From Nocardioides pocheonensis (GTDB taxonomy: Bacteria; Actinomycetota; Actinomycetes; Propionibacteriales; Nocardioidaceae), in assembly GCF_003725535.1 (NCBI RefSeq), contig NZ_RJSF01000044.1:84319-148318 (forward strand): 64,000 nt of DNA. Reading direction: 5' to 3'. This document shows positions 17,170 to 25,465 of the stretch, piece by piece; the stretch's first letter is position 1; each line of letters begins with the position of its first letter. The translations under genes were made by a program, and so were the position numbers. The notes beneath the pieces are model-generated. The model was not told where the DNA came from. It searched no databases and saw nothing but the letters and a program-made list of their open reading frames with translations.

Positions 17170-18822
17170 TCAGCCGATCGCGGCCGCAGCCGCCCGACCG
17201 GCCACGCGTCCCGAGAAGAGGCAGCCGCCGAGGAAGGTGCCTTCGAGCGCGTTGTAACCGTGCACGCCGCCCCCGCCGAAGCCGGCGACCTCGCCCGCGG
17301 CGTACACGCCCGGCAGCGGCTCGCCGTCCGGCTGCAGCACGCGGGCGTCGAGGTCGGTGTGCAGCCCGCCGAGGGTCTTGCGGGTGAGGATGTTCAGCCG
17401 CACCGCGATCAGCGGGCCGTTCTTCTGGTCCAGGAACTTGTGCGGCGACGCGGTCCGGATCAGCTTGTCGCCGCGGTAGTTGCGGTGGCCGCGGATGAAC
17501 GTGATCTGCGCATCCTTCGAGAAGCTGTTGTCGAGCTGGCGGTCGCGCTCGGTGATCACCGTGCGCAGCGAGTCGGCGTCGATCAGGGACGAGCCGGCAA
17601 CCCGGTTCATGCCCTGGGCCAGCTCCTCGACCGAGTCGGCGACCACGAAGTCCTCGCCGTGCTGCTTGAACGCCTCGACGGGTCCGGGCGCACCGGGTCG
17701 CACCCGGGAGAGCAGCAGCTTGATGTCCTTGCCGGTGAGGTCGGGGTTCTGCTCGGAGCCGGAGAGGGCGAACTCCTTCTCGATCACCTTCTGGGTCAGC
17801 ACGAACCACGAGTAGTCGTAGCCGGTGCGCAGGATCGCCCCGAGGGTGCCGAGGGTGTCGAAGCCCGGGAGGTACGGCGCGGGGAACCGCTCGCCGGTGG
17901 CCGAGAGCCACAGCGACGAGGGTCCGGGCAGGATCCGGATGCCATGGTTGTCCCAGATCGGGTCCCAGTTGCGCAGCCCCTCGGTGTAGTGCCACATCCG
18001 GTCGGGGTTGATGATCTCGCCGCCGGCGGCCTCGGTGATGAACTGCATCCGGCCGTCCACGTGCGCGGGCACGCCGGCCACCATGAACTTCGGGGGCCGG
18101 CCGAGCCGCTCGACCGGCCACTGCTTGCGGACCTGGTCGTGGTTGCCGCCGATCCCGCCGGAGGTGACGATCACGGCCTGGGCGGCGTACTCGAAGTCGG
18201 CGACCTCGTCTCGGTTCGACGCCTTCCCGCGCTCCATGTCGTCGGGCGCCAGCACCGCGCCTCGTACGCCGGTCACGACCCCCGCCGTCTTCACGAGGTC
18301 GTCGACACGGTGCCGGAAGCCGAAGGTGACCAGCCCGCGGGCGGCCGCCTCACGCACTCGGCGCTCGAACGGCGCCACGACTCCCGGGCCGGTGCCCCAG
18401 GTGAGGTGGAACCGCGGCACGGAGTTCCCGTGCCCGCCCGCGCGGCCGTCGCCGCGCTCGGCCCAGCCCACCACGGGGAACAGCCGGAGGCCCTGGTCGT
18501 GCAGCCACTGCCGCTTCTCGCCCGCGGCGAACCCGACGTACGCCTCGGCCCACTTGCGCGGCCAGTGGTCGCAGTCGCGGTCGAACTGGGCGCTGCCCAT
18601 CCAGTCCTGCAGCGCGAGGTCGTAGGAGTCCTTGATGCCCATCCGCCGCTGCTCCGGGGAGTCGACCAGGAACAGACCTCCGAGCGACCAGAACGCCTGA
18701 CCGCCGAGGCTCTGCTCGGGCTCCTGGTCCAGCAGCAGCACGTGCTTGCCCGCGTCGGCAAGCTCCGCGGTGGCCACGAGCCCGGCCAGGCCGGCTCCCA
18801 CGACGATGACGTCAGCATCCAT
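17170..18822 (-). CDS. FAD-binding dehydrogenase (fumarate reductase/3-ketosteroid dehydrogenase-like flavoprotein)
   Basis: 550 residues. The N-terminus DVIVVGAGLAGLVATAELADAG is a Rossmann FAD site, and the C-terminus VYAAGEVAGFGGGGVHGYNALEG closes the FAD domain as in succinate dehydrogenase/fumarate reductase flavoproteins. It matches the actinobacterial 'putative FAD-binding dehydrogenase' type (Rv0785-like by recall), whose substrate is unknown. No covalent-flavin His motif is evident. It is divergent from a TetR gene across an 80-bp region containing inverted repeats, so it is probably inducible by its substrate or a related lipid-like compound. Confidence 0.87.
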   Translation of the reverse strand: MDADVIVVGAGLAGLVATAELADAGKHVLLLDQEPEQSLGGQAFWSLGGLFLVDSPEQRRMGIKDSYDLALQDWMGSAQFDRDCDHWPRKWAEAYVGFAAGEKRQWLHDQGLRLFPVVGWAERGDGRAGGHGNSVPRFHLTWGTGPGVVAPFERRVREAAARGLVTFGFRHRVDDLVKTAGVVTGVRGAVLAPDDMERGKASNRDEVADFEYAAQAVIVTSGGIGGNHDQVRKQWPVERLGRPPKFMVAGVPAHVDGRMQFITEAAGGEIINPDRMWHYTEGLRNWDPIWDNHGIRILPGPSSLWLSATGERFPAPYLPGFDTLGTLGAILRTGYDYSWFVLTQKVIEKEFALSGSEQNPDLTGKDIKLLLSRVRPGAPGPVEAFKQHGEDFVVADSVEELAQGMNRVAGSSLIDADSLRTVITERDRQLDNSFSKDAQITFIRGHRNYRGDKLIRTASPHKFLDQKNGPLIAVRLNILTRKTLGGLHTDLDARVLQPDGEPLPGVYAAGEVAGFGGGGVHGYNALEGTFLGGCLFSGRVAGRAAAAAIG

Positions 18823-18833
18823 GGGTCGAGAGT

Positions 18834-18867
18834 GACATATTCTTAATGTGTCCTACAAGTGACACAT
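18834..18867. promoter_or_regulatory. Probable TetR operator between the FAD dehydrogenase and its regulator
   Basis: ATGTGTC at 18846-18852 pairs with GACACAT at 18861-18867; a further inverted half GACATAT lies at 18834-18840. A direct repeat GTGTCCTnACAAG follows at 18875. The ATGTGT/ACACAT half-sites recur in the operator at 61154-61180. Confidence 0.55.
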
Positions 18868-18902
18868 CCTGTGGGTGTCCTCACAAGGGCTAGAGTGGCC
18901 GC

Positions 18903-19454
18903 ATGGCCCGCCGACCCACGCCCGCGGACGCGTACGACGCCGCGACGCGCACCTACCTCGCGGGCCGCCGCCTCGACATGCGTGAGCTCGCCGCCGAGAT
19001 CGAGGTGTCCCGCAACACCCTCTACCGGTGGACCGGCGGCCGGGAGCAGCTCCTCCAGGACGTGATCTGGTCGCTCAGCGACGCGACGATCGACCGGATC
19101 TGGGCGGAGACCAGCCGCCGCCGCGGCACCAGTCGCCTCGTCGAGGCGCTGCGCCGCTACCTCGTGACGATCGTCGAGTCCCGCGCGCTGCAGGAGTTCC
19201 TGCGCAACGAGACCTACGTGGCCCTGCGCCTGCTCACCTCGCACGGCTCCTTCCAGGACCGCCTCGTCGCGAAGGTGCGGCAGCTCGTCGACGAGGAGGC
19301 GGCGCGGGGCGCTTTCACGCCGCGCGCGGACACCGAGCTGCTGGCCTACGCGGCGGTGCGGACGATGGAGGGCTTCGTCTACAACGACACCGTGGTGCGC
19401 AGCGAGCCCGAGGTGGACCAGGCGGTGAAGGTCATCCGGCTGCTGCTGGAGTGA
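18903..19454 (+). CDS. TetR-family regulator (QsdR-like)
   Basis: 183 residues with a short N-terminal helix-turn-helix (LDMRELAAEIEVSRNTLYRWTGGREQLLQDVIW) and a C-terminal helical domain (FLRNETYVALRLLTSHGSFQDRLV). The 'NTLYRWTG' recognition-helix form and length resemble the QsdR branch of TetR regulators; that label is a resemblance, not proof of a quorum-quenching role. Divergent placement makes it the likely repressor of the FAD dehydrogenase. Confidence 0.83.
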   Translation: MARRPTPADAYDAATRTYLAGRRLDMRELAAEIEVSRNTLYRWTGGREQLLQDVIWSLSDATIDRIWAETSRRRGTSRLVEALRRYLVTIVESRALQEFLRNETYVALRLLTSHGSFQDRLVAKVRQLVDEEAARGAFTPRADTELLAYAAVRTMEGFVYNDTVVRSEPEVDQAVKVIRLLLE

Positions 19455-19489
19455 CCCGCCCCGACCGGCACTCTCCTAGGGTGGGCACC

Positions 19490-19981
19490 ATGTCGCAGTC
19501 GGTCACCTTGCGCGAGCCAGCCGGCCGCGTCTCGCCCCGGGCGCCCGTCGTCTGGGCGGTCGCCGCCCTCGTGCGCGGGATCGTGCTCGCCGCCGGGCTC
19601 GTCGTCGCCAGCGTCGTGCTCGAGCTGTTCTCGATGCCCTGGTGGGGCTGGGTCGTGTACGCCGTGGTGGCTCTCGGCTACGCCGCCCTGATGCCGGCGT
19701 ACCGCTACCGCGTCCACCGGTGGGAGAGCACCGACACCGCGGTCTACACCCAGCGCGGATGGCTCAGTCGCGAGCGCCGGATCGCGCCGATGTCGCGGGT
19801 GCAGACGGTCGACCTCGAGCAGGGCGTGGTGAGCCGGCTGCTCGGCCTGGCCCACGTCACCGTCACGACCGCCTCCGCCGCCGGGCCGCTGCGGATCGAC
19901 GGCCTCGACCGCGACGTCGCCGAGCGGCTGGTCGACGAGCTGACCCGGCGTACGGAAGCGGAGCCGGGAGACGCCACGTGA
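19490..19981 (+). CDS. bPH2 (DUF304, YdbS-like) membrane protein
   Basis: 163 residues: two transmembrane helices at about residues 20-65, then one bacterial PH domain with the characteristic WLSRERRIAPMSRVQTVDLEQGVVSRLLGLAHVTVTT pattern. ATG 19490 is chosen because the upstream frame overlaps the TetR gene as a shadow. The stop overlaps the start of the next gene (GTGA). In Bacillus, paired YdbS/YdbT proteins of this family are linked to resistance to certain antimicrobial peptides; transfer of that role here is inference. Confidence 0.85.
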   Translation: MSQSVTLREPAGRVSPRAPVVWAVAALVRGIVLAAGLVVASVVLELFSMPWWGWVVYAVVALGYAALMPAYRYRVHRWESTDTAVYTQRGWLSRERRIAPMSRVQTVDLEQGVVSRLLGLAHVTVTTASAAGPLRIDGLDRDVAERLVDELTRRTEAEPGDAT

Positions 19982-21498
19982 CCGAGCGCACCGACCAGCT
20001 GACCGAGCTCGCTCGCGACGCGGACTGGCGCCACCTCGACCTGCGGATGCTGCTCGTGCACCCGGTCAACGAGCTGGTCCGCTTCCTGCCGCTGGTGATC
20101 GGCGTCTTCTTTCTCGGCCGGAGCAGCGAGGGCGACCCGTGGCACTACCTCGGCGTCGCGGTGCCGGTGCTGCTGGGGCTCTGGCGCTTCGCGAGCACGC
20201 GGTTCCGGATCACCGGCAGCCAGATCGAGCTGCGGCGCGGCCTGCTGAGCCGGAGCGTGCTCACCGCTCCGCTCGACCGGGTGCGCACCGTCGAGCTGAC
20301 CGCCTCCCCGATCCACCGGCTCCTCGGGCTGGCCAAGGTCGAGATCGGCACCGGCAGCGGGGCGCGCAACGGCGACAACCGCCTGGTGCTCGACTCCCTC
20401 GGCACCGCGGAGGGGCGCCGGTTGCGCGCCGACCTGCTGCACCGGGCACCCGCGGTGCCCGACGCGGTCGCGGGCAACGCGGCCCGCGTACCGGACGGGC
20501 CCGCACCGGCCGAGACCGTGATCATGCGGCTCGACCCGTCCTGGGTGCGGTTCGCGCCGCTGACCACCTCGGGCCTGGTGATCGCGCTCGCGGCCCTCGG
20601 CGGGTCGAGCCAGGTGCTCGGCAACGTGATCGACCGGGCGGCGAACGCCTCGTCCGTCGGGGGTCGGGTGCGGGCCCTGCCGCTGCTGGTCACGATCCCG
20701 GCCGGCGTGGTGACCTTCCTGCTGGTGATCTCCACCCTGGCGATCGGCGGCTACCTCCTCGCCAACTGGGGCTTCACGCTCTCGCGCGACCCCTCCGGGC
20801 GGTCCTTCCACGTCCGCCGCGGGCTGCTCACCACGCGTGAGACCAGCATCGACGTCGACCGCCTCCGCGGTCTGGAGATCCACGAGCCGCTCGGGCTCCG
20901 CCTGGTCGGCGGCGGACGGCTCACCGCGGTCGTCTCCGGCCTGGGCCGGCGCGCCGAGGGCAGTACCTCGTTGGTGCCTCCAGCGCCGCGCACCGTCGTG
21001 ATCGCCGTCGGCGAGCACACCCTCGGGGAGGCCGGACCGCTCTCGGTGCCGCTCGTCCCGCACGGTCCCGCGGCCCGCCGGCGGCGCTACCTCCGAGCGG
21101 TCGTGCCCTCCGGGCTCGTGCCCCTCGTCCTCGGCGTCCTCTGGCTGCTCGCCGGGTGGCCGCTGTGGCCGGCACTCGTGGCCCTGGTGCTGCCGGTGGC
21201 CGGCACGTGGCTGGCCGCCGACCGGTACGCCGGCCTCGGCCACGCCCTCACCGAGCGGTACCTCGTCGTGCGGTCAGGCTCGTTCCAGGGCCGTCGCGAC
21301 GCGCTGCAGCGCACCGGGATCATCGGCTGGAACATCCGGCAGACGTTCTTCCAGCGCCGCGCCGGCCTGGTCACGCTCTGCGCGACCACCGCCGCGGGCA
21401 AGCAGGTCTACCACGTCCTCGACGCGCCCGAGGGCATGGCGATCGCCCTCGCCGACGCCGCCGTACCGGGGCTGGTGGACCAGTTCCTGGCTGGTTGA
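19978..21498 (+). CDS. bPH2 (DUF304, YdbT-like) membrane protein with three PH-like domains
   Basis: 506 residues, the large partner of the preceding gene. It has membrane helices near 28-70, 185-245 and 360-410, and three bPH2 segments whose cores read LDRVRTVELTASPIHRLLGLAKVEI, VDRLRGLEIHEPLGLRL and LQRTGIIGWNIRQTFFQRRAGLVTL. It starts with GTG overlapping the upstream stop codon, which shows a two-gene operon. Function is unknown beyond the YdbS/YdbT analogy. Its stop codon TGA lies within the first palindromic repeat of the cluster that follows. Confidence 0.85.
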   Translation: MTERTDQLTELARDADWRHLDLRMLLVHPVNELVRFLPLVIGVFFLGRSSEGDPWHYLGVAVPVLLGLWRFASTRFRITGSQIELRRGLLSRSVLTAPLDRVRTVELTASPIHRLLGLAKVEIGTGSGARNGDNRLVLDSLGTAEGRRLRADLLHRAPAVPDAVAGNAARVPDGPAPAETVIMRLDPSWVRFAPLTTSGLVIALAALGGSSQVLGNVIDRAANASSVGGRVRALPLLVTIPAGVVTFLLVISTLAIGGYLLANWGFTLSRDPSGRSFHVRRGLLTTRETSIDVDRLRGLEIHEPLGLRLVGGGRLTAVVSGLGRRAEGSTSLVPPAPRTVVIAVGEHTLGEAGPLSVPLVPHGPAARRRRYLRAVVPSGLVPLVLGVLWLLAGWPLWPALVALVLPVAGTWLAADRYAGLGHALTERYLVVRSGSFQGRRDALQRTGIIGWNIRQTFFQRRAGLVTLCATTAAGKQVYHVLDAPEGMAIALADAAVPGLVDQFLAG

Positions 21499-21706
21499 GG
21501 TGCGCGCCTCGAGACCTCGTCCGGGCCTGTGCCGTCGGCTCACCAGGTTTCGAGGCGGTTGCTGCGCAACCGCACCTCAACCACCAGCGCCCTCGGTCTG
21601 AGCCGAGACTGCGTCAAAGTCACCAGGTTTCGAGGCGGTTGGTGCGCCACCGCACCTCAACCAGCTGTCCGGTGGTTGAGGTGCGAGCCTGCGAGCCTCG
21701 AAACCT
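21493..21706. repeat. Cluster of four dispersed palindromic repeats
   Basis: Copies at 21493-21516, 21541-21583, 21621-21664 and 21671-21706. Each has GGTTTCGAGGC at one end and GCACCTCAACC at the other, or the reverse, with different inner stems. The first copy supplies the stop codon of the bPH2 gene, and the last ends 8 bp from the stop of the convergent SDR gene. Other copies: 39445-39479 and 58679-58713. Confidence 0.8.
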
Positions 21707-21713
21707 CCGGAGC

Positions 21714-22472
21714 TCAGATCAGCTTCTTGAGCAGCGGGATCGGGGCGTGACGCATCACGACGGAGAGCGGGGCCCACGGGAGGGCCGGGACGTGCGCGGA
21801 GGCCTTCTCCTTCTCGATCGCGTCGACCATGGCGCGCACGCCCTTCTCCGTGGACGCCATCAGCGGGGTCGACTGCTCGACCTTCTCGTTCATCTCCGAG
21901 CGGATGTAGCCGGGGTAGAGCACGGTGACCTTGATCGGCTTGCCGTGGAGCTCGGTGCGCAGGCCCTCGGCGAGGTGGGCCACACCGGCCTTGGTGGCGG
22001 CGTACGTCGTCAGCGTCTTGGGCATCCCGCGCATCGCCGACATCGAGCTGATCATCACCAGGTGGCCGGCGTTCTGCTCGCGGAAGATCTCCATCGCCGC
22101 CTCGGCCTGGGCCAGCGCCGCGACGAAGTTCGTCATCGCGGTCTGCCGGTTGGCGTCGTACCGACCGGTGCCCAGGGGCGCGCCCTTGCCCAGGCCGGCG
22201 TTGATGATCACCCGGTCGATCCGGCCGAAGTCGGCCTTGAACGCGCGGAACACCTCGAAGACCTGGCCGTCGTCGGTCACGTCGAGGTCCTTGATCTCGA
22301 CCCGGGCGTGGGGGTGGTCCCGGTGGATCTCCTCGCGCAGCTGCTCCAGCCGCTCGGTACGCCGCGCGCACAGCGCGAGGTCGTGACCCAGGGCCGCGAA
22401 CTGCCGCGCCATCTCGGCGCCGAGCCCGCTGCTGGCACCGGTGATCAGGATCGTCTTCCGCTCAGTCGCCAT
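21714..22472 (-). CDS. Short-chain dehydrogenase/reductase
   Basis: 252-residue classical SDR. The cofactor loop is TGASSGLGAEM at about 11-21, NAG is in VIINAGLGKG, catalytic Ser in ISSMSAMRG, and the Tyr-x3-Lys pair in YAATKAG. The C-terminus has a hydrophobic/basic tail (PLSVVMRHAPIPLLKKLI), which could associate with membrane, as in acyl-CoA-reductase-like SDRs. Substrate unknown. ATG 22472 follows the family start; a longer frame upstream lacks support. It ends beside the palindrome cluster. Confidence 0.87.
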   Translation of the reverse strand: MATERKTILITGASSGLGAEMARQFAALGHDLALCARRTERLEQLREEIHRDHPHARVEIKDLDVTDDGQVFEVFRAFKADFGRIDRVIINAGLGKGAPLGTGRYDANRQTAMTNFVAALAQAEAAMEIFREQNAGHLVMISSMSAMRGMPKTLTTYAATKAGVAHLAEGLRTELHGKPIKVTVLYPGYIRSEMNEKVEQSTPLMASTEKGVRAMVDAIEKEKASAHVPALPWAPLSVVMRHAPIPLLKKLI

Positions 22473-22546
22473 GCAACGGAGTCTTCCACGGCGGCCCGGC
22501 CGATACTCACGCGCGCCGGCCCGCGACGGCATGATCGACTGGACCC

Positions 22547-23731
22547 ATGAGCCGGCTCGTCGATGCACGCAACGCGGTCGGACTGTCGTTCTTCCTCAAC
22601 GGCGCCACGTTCGCCACCTGGGTGTCACGGCTGCCGGAGATCCGCCACCGGCTCGACCTCACCAACGGCGAGCTCGGCGTGGTGCTGCTGGCCGGCTCGA
22701 TCGGGTCGATCCTGGCCCTGACCTGCGCGGGCGCGATCATCGCCCGCGTGGGCGCGGCCACGGCGGTCCGCGCGGGGGTCGCGGTCGACACGATCGGCAT
22801 GGCCGGCATCGCCGTCGGGGCCGTCCTGCTCGACAGCGCTCCCGCCGTCGCGGTCTCGCTGTTCGTGTGGGGCGTCGGCATGGGCCTGTGGGACGTGTCC
22901 ATGAACGTCGAGGGCGCGGGAGTCGAGCACCGGTTGGAGCGCAACATGATGCCGCGGTTCCACGCGCTGTTCAGTCTCGGCAGCGTGGTGGGCGCCGGCC
23001 TCGGCTCGCTGATGACCCGCATCGAAGTGCCGATGATCGCGGTGCTGCCGGTGGCCGCGGTGCTGATCTTCGTGAGCGTGCAGGCCACCACGGGGGCCTT
23101 CCTGCCGCGCGAGGTCGAGGAGCTCGAGCACGCTCCGCGCGGCATGGTCCTGGCCGCATGGCGCGAGCCGCGCACCCTGCTGATCGGGCTGATGGTGCTG
23201 GCACTGGCGCTGACCGAGGGCTCGGCCAACGACTGGCTGGCGATCGCGCTGGTCGACGGCCACGGCGTCGCGGCCTGGATGGGCGTCGCCGGCTTCGCGG
23301 TCTTCGTGAGCGCGATGACCACCGGCCGGTTCCTCGGCGCCTCGCTGCTCGACCGGTTCGGCCGCACCGCGACCCTCTGGGGCACGATGGGGCTCGCCGC
23401 CGTCGGCGTCCTCCTCGTCGTGTACGGCGCCAACGCAGCGCTGATCGTCACCGGCATCGTGCTGTGGGGAGTCGGGGCGTCCCTCGGGTTCCCGGTCGGC
23501 ATGAGCGCGGCCGCCGACGACCCGGTGCGCGCGCCGGCGCGGGTGAGCGTGGTCTCGACGATCGGCTACACGGCGTTCCTCACCGGACCGCCGGTGCTCG
23601 GCTTCATCGGCGACCGGGTCGGCGCCCTGCACGCGCTGCTCCTGATCAGCATCCTGCTCGTCCCGGCCGCGCTGCTGGTGCCGGCCGCCCGCAAGCCCGA
23701 AGGCGCGCGCACGACGGTCAGCGGTAGGTGA
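22547..23731 (+). CDS. MFS transporter (FucP/YbjJ-like)
   Basis: 394 residues with twelve predicted membrane helices, beginning RNAVGLSFFLNGATFATWVSRLPEIRHRL. The opening 'NG..FATWVSRLPEIR' is typical of the YbjJ-type actinobacterial MFS branch, for which sugar or drug export has been proposed without firm proof. It is divergent from the SDR gene (74 bp apart) and its 3' end overlaps the convergent phosphatase gene by 14 bp. Confidence 0.87.
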   Translation: MSRLVDARNAVGLSFFLNGATFATWVSRLPEIRHRLDLTNGELGVVLLAGSIGSILALTCAGAIIARVGAATAVRAGVAVDTIGMAGIAVGAVLLDSAPAVAVSLFVWGVGMGLWDVSMNVEGAGVEHRLERNMMPRFHALFSLGSVVGAGLGSLMTRIEVPMIAVLPVAAVLIFVSVQATTGAFLPREVEELEHAPRGMVLAAWREPRTLLIGLMVLALALTEGSANDWLAIALVDGHGVAAWMGVAGFAVFVSAMTTGRFLGASLLDRFGRTATLWGTMGLAAVGVLLVVYGANAALIVTGIVLWGVGASLGFPVGMSAAADDPVRAPARVSVVSTIGYTAFLTGPPVLGFIGDRVGALHALLLISILLVPAALLVPAARKPEGARTTVSGR

Positions 23732-24377
23732 GCAGCTCGGGGTCGCGGCCCTCGAGGTGGGTGTGCTCGTTGAAGGACACGAGGGTCACGCCCCGCCGAC
23801 CCGTCACGAGCTTGGTCACCCCGCTGTTCACGCACACCACGTTGAGCCGGCTCCACAGCGCGGCGCCACCGCCGAGCAGGGCTGCGGTCGTCCACGAGAT
23901 CGGACCACCTGAGGTGACCACGAGCGTGGTGCCTCCCGCCCCGCCGACGGTGTTTCGCAGTGCCTCCTCCACGCGGCCGGTGAACGCGGCGAACGGCTCG
24001 TGGTAGTCCTCGGCGTGCTCGCCGCGGATCCAGCGGTCGGTCGCCTGCTCCATCCAGGCCTGGAACTCCGCGGCGGACGGCTTCTCGCCGGCGAACGAGA
24101 CCGGCACCTGCGCCAGCATCGACACGTGGTCGTACTCGTCCCAGCCGCGGTCGAGCTCGACGTCCACCCCGCCGAAGCCGCCGCCGGCCACGAGGCCCTC
24201 GACGGTCTCGCGGTGCCGCCGCATGCCGCCGCTGACCACCACGTCGGGCCGGATGCCGCGCGCCGACAGGGCGGCGCCGAGGAGGCGCGCCTGCTCGTGC
24301 CCGCGGTCGGAGAGCACGTCGTAGTCCGCGCCGTCCCACGAGGCCTGGCCGTGCCGGACCAGCAGCACCTGCCCCAT
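23718..24377 (-). CDS. Histidine phosphatase superfamily protein (phosphoglycerate-mutase-like)
   Basis: 219 residues with the RHG motif LVRHGQASW at residues 6-14 (catalytic His in RHG), the second conserved Arg/Glu region GGMRRHRETVEGL, and a late VVTSGGPI in place of the usual SHG, so the second catalytic His is not in its standard context and activity may be altered. ATG 24377 overlaps the stop of the kinase gene by one base (TGATG). It is the last gene of the four-gene operon that begins with the acyl-CoA dehydrogenase. Confidence 0.85.
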   Translation of the reverse strand: MGQVLLVRHGQASWDGADYDVLSDRGHEQARLLGAALSARGIRPDVVVSGGMRRHRETVEGLVAGGGFGGVDVELDRGWDEYDHVSMLAQVPVSFAGEKPSAAEFQAWMEQATDRWIRGEHAEDYHEPFAAFTGRVEEALRNTVGGAGGTTLVVTSGGPISWTTAALLGGGAALWSRLNVVCVNSGVTKLVTGRRGVTLVSFNEHTHLEGRDPELLTYR

Positions 24378-25465
24378 CAGGCCGACTCGATGATCGAGCG
24401 GCAGCGCTGCTCGAGGTACTGCACCGCCGGGCCGAAGATCGCGTAGGACTCGTTGGTGGTCTGCTGGTGGAAGTAGCGGTAGTAGATCTGCTGGGCGATC
24501 ACCGCGAGCCGGAACAGGCCGAACACCTCGTAGAACCGCCACTGCTCGGGGGTGATGCTGAACCCCATCTCCGTGCAGTAGTAGTCGACCACCTCGGCGC
24601 GCGTGAGCATGCCCGGCAGCGTCGTCGGCTGCCGGCGGAACTGCAGGAAGAACTCGTCGTCGTCGGCCTGCACCCAGTAGGACAGCGTGCCGCCGAGGTC
24701 CATCAGCGGGTCGCCGACGGTCGCCATCTCCCAGTCCAGGACACCGACCGGACGGGTCGGGTCGTCACGGTCCAGCACCAGGTTGTCGAACCGGAAGTCG
24801 TTGTGGATCAGGCAGTTCCCGACGTCGTCGGGCTGGTGCTCGGCCAGCCAGGCCATCACCGCCTCGCCGTCGGGCGCGTCGTCGGTGACGGCGTTGCGGA
24901 AGCGGGTCGACCAGCCCTCGACCTGACGGCGGACGTAGCCGGCGCCCTTGTTCATCGACGCCAGCGGGGTCGCGTCGACGTCGACGCGGTGCAGGTCGAT
25001 CAGCACGTCGAGGGCGTTGGTACAGAGCTCGCGCGTCTGCGCCTCGCTCAGCCGCACCTCCGGCGGCAGGTCGCGCCGGGGGATGACCCCGTCGATGCGC
25101 TGCATCACGTAGAACTGCGAGCCGATCACCGACTCGTCCTCGCACAGCGCCACCATCGTCGGCACCAGCGGGAACACGCCGGCGAGACCCGCCTGGATGC
25201 GGTACTCCCGGGCCATGTCGTGGGCGCCCTTGGCCTTCTGGCCGGCCGGCGGCCGGCGCAGGATCAGGTCGTCGGTCTCGGTGCGCATCGAGTAGGTGAG
25301 GTTCGAGGCGCCGCCGCCGAACTGGCGGACGACCACGTCGCCGGTGAGCGGGTGGCCGTGGGCCGCGAGCCAGTCGCGGACCGCCTCGACGTCGAAGGCG
25401 TCCTCCTCGCGCACCTCGTGCGCGCCGGCGACGCCGCCGCTGGTAGAGCCTGCCGAAACCATCAC
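24377..25465 (-). CDS. APH-family phosphotransferase (ACAD10/11- or LvaA-like kinase)
   Basis: 362-residue aminoglycoside-phosphotransferase-fold kinase. Visible motifs: FGGGASNLTYSM (nucleotide loop region), LILRRPPAG (beta-strand with Arg in place of the usual Lys), catalytic loop HNDFRFDNLVLD, and DWEMATVGDPLMDLGG for metal binding. This form is the one found fused to acyl-CoA dehydrogenases in animal ACAD11 and next to them in bacteria, not an antibiotic-resistance enzyme. The start is GTG 25465 (GTGA overlap) or ATG 25462. The first residues after the ATG (VSAGST) are encoded by a dispersed repeat copy at 25441-25460. Confidence 0.87.
   Translation of the reverse strand: MMVSAGSTSGGVAGAHEVREEDAFDVEAVRDWLAAHGHPLTGDVVVRQFGGGASNLTYSMRTETDDLILRRPPAGQKAKGAHDMAREYRIQAGLAGVFPLVPTMVALCEDESVIGSQFYVMQRIDGVIPRRDLPPEVRLSEAQTRELCTNALDVLIDLHRVDVDATPLASMNKGAGYVRRQVEGWSTRFRNAVTDDAPDGEAVMAWLAEHQPDDVGNCLIHNDFRFDNLVLDRDDPTRPVGVLDWEMATVGDPLMDLGGTLSYWVQADDDEFFLQFRRQPTTLPGMLTRAEVVDYYCTEMGFSITPEQWRFYEVFGLFRLAVIAQQIYYRYFHQQTTNESYAIFGPAVQYLEQRCRSIIESA
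25441..25460. repeat. Dispersed repeat copy at the 5' end of the kinase gene
   Basis: On the minus strand GGTTTCGGCAGGCTCTACCA follows directly after the start ATG. Same family as 9151-9170 and 57801-57822. It is read in frame and lengthens the N-terminus ahead of the conserved kinase fold. Confidence 0.6.

Noticed and set aside
24377..25465. Aminoglycoside-resistance gene
   Set aside because: The kinase belongs to the acyl-CoA-dehydrogenase-linked branch by motif pattern and operon context.
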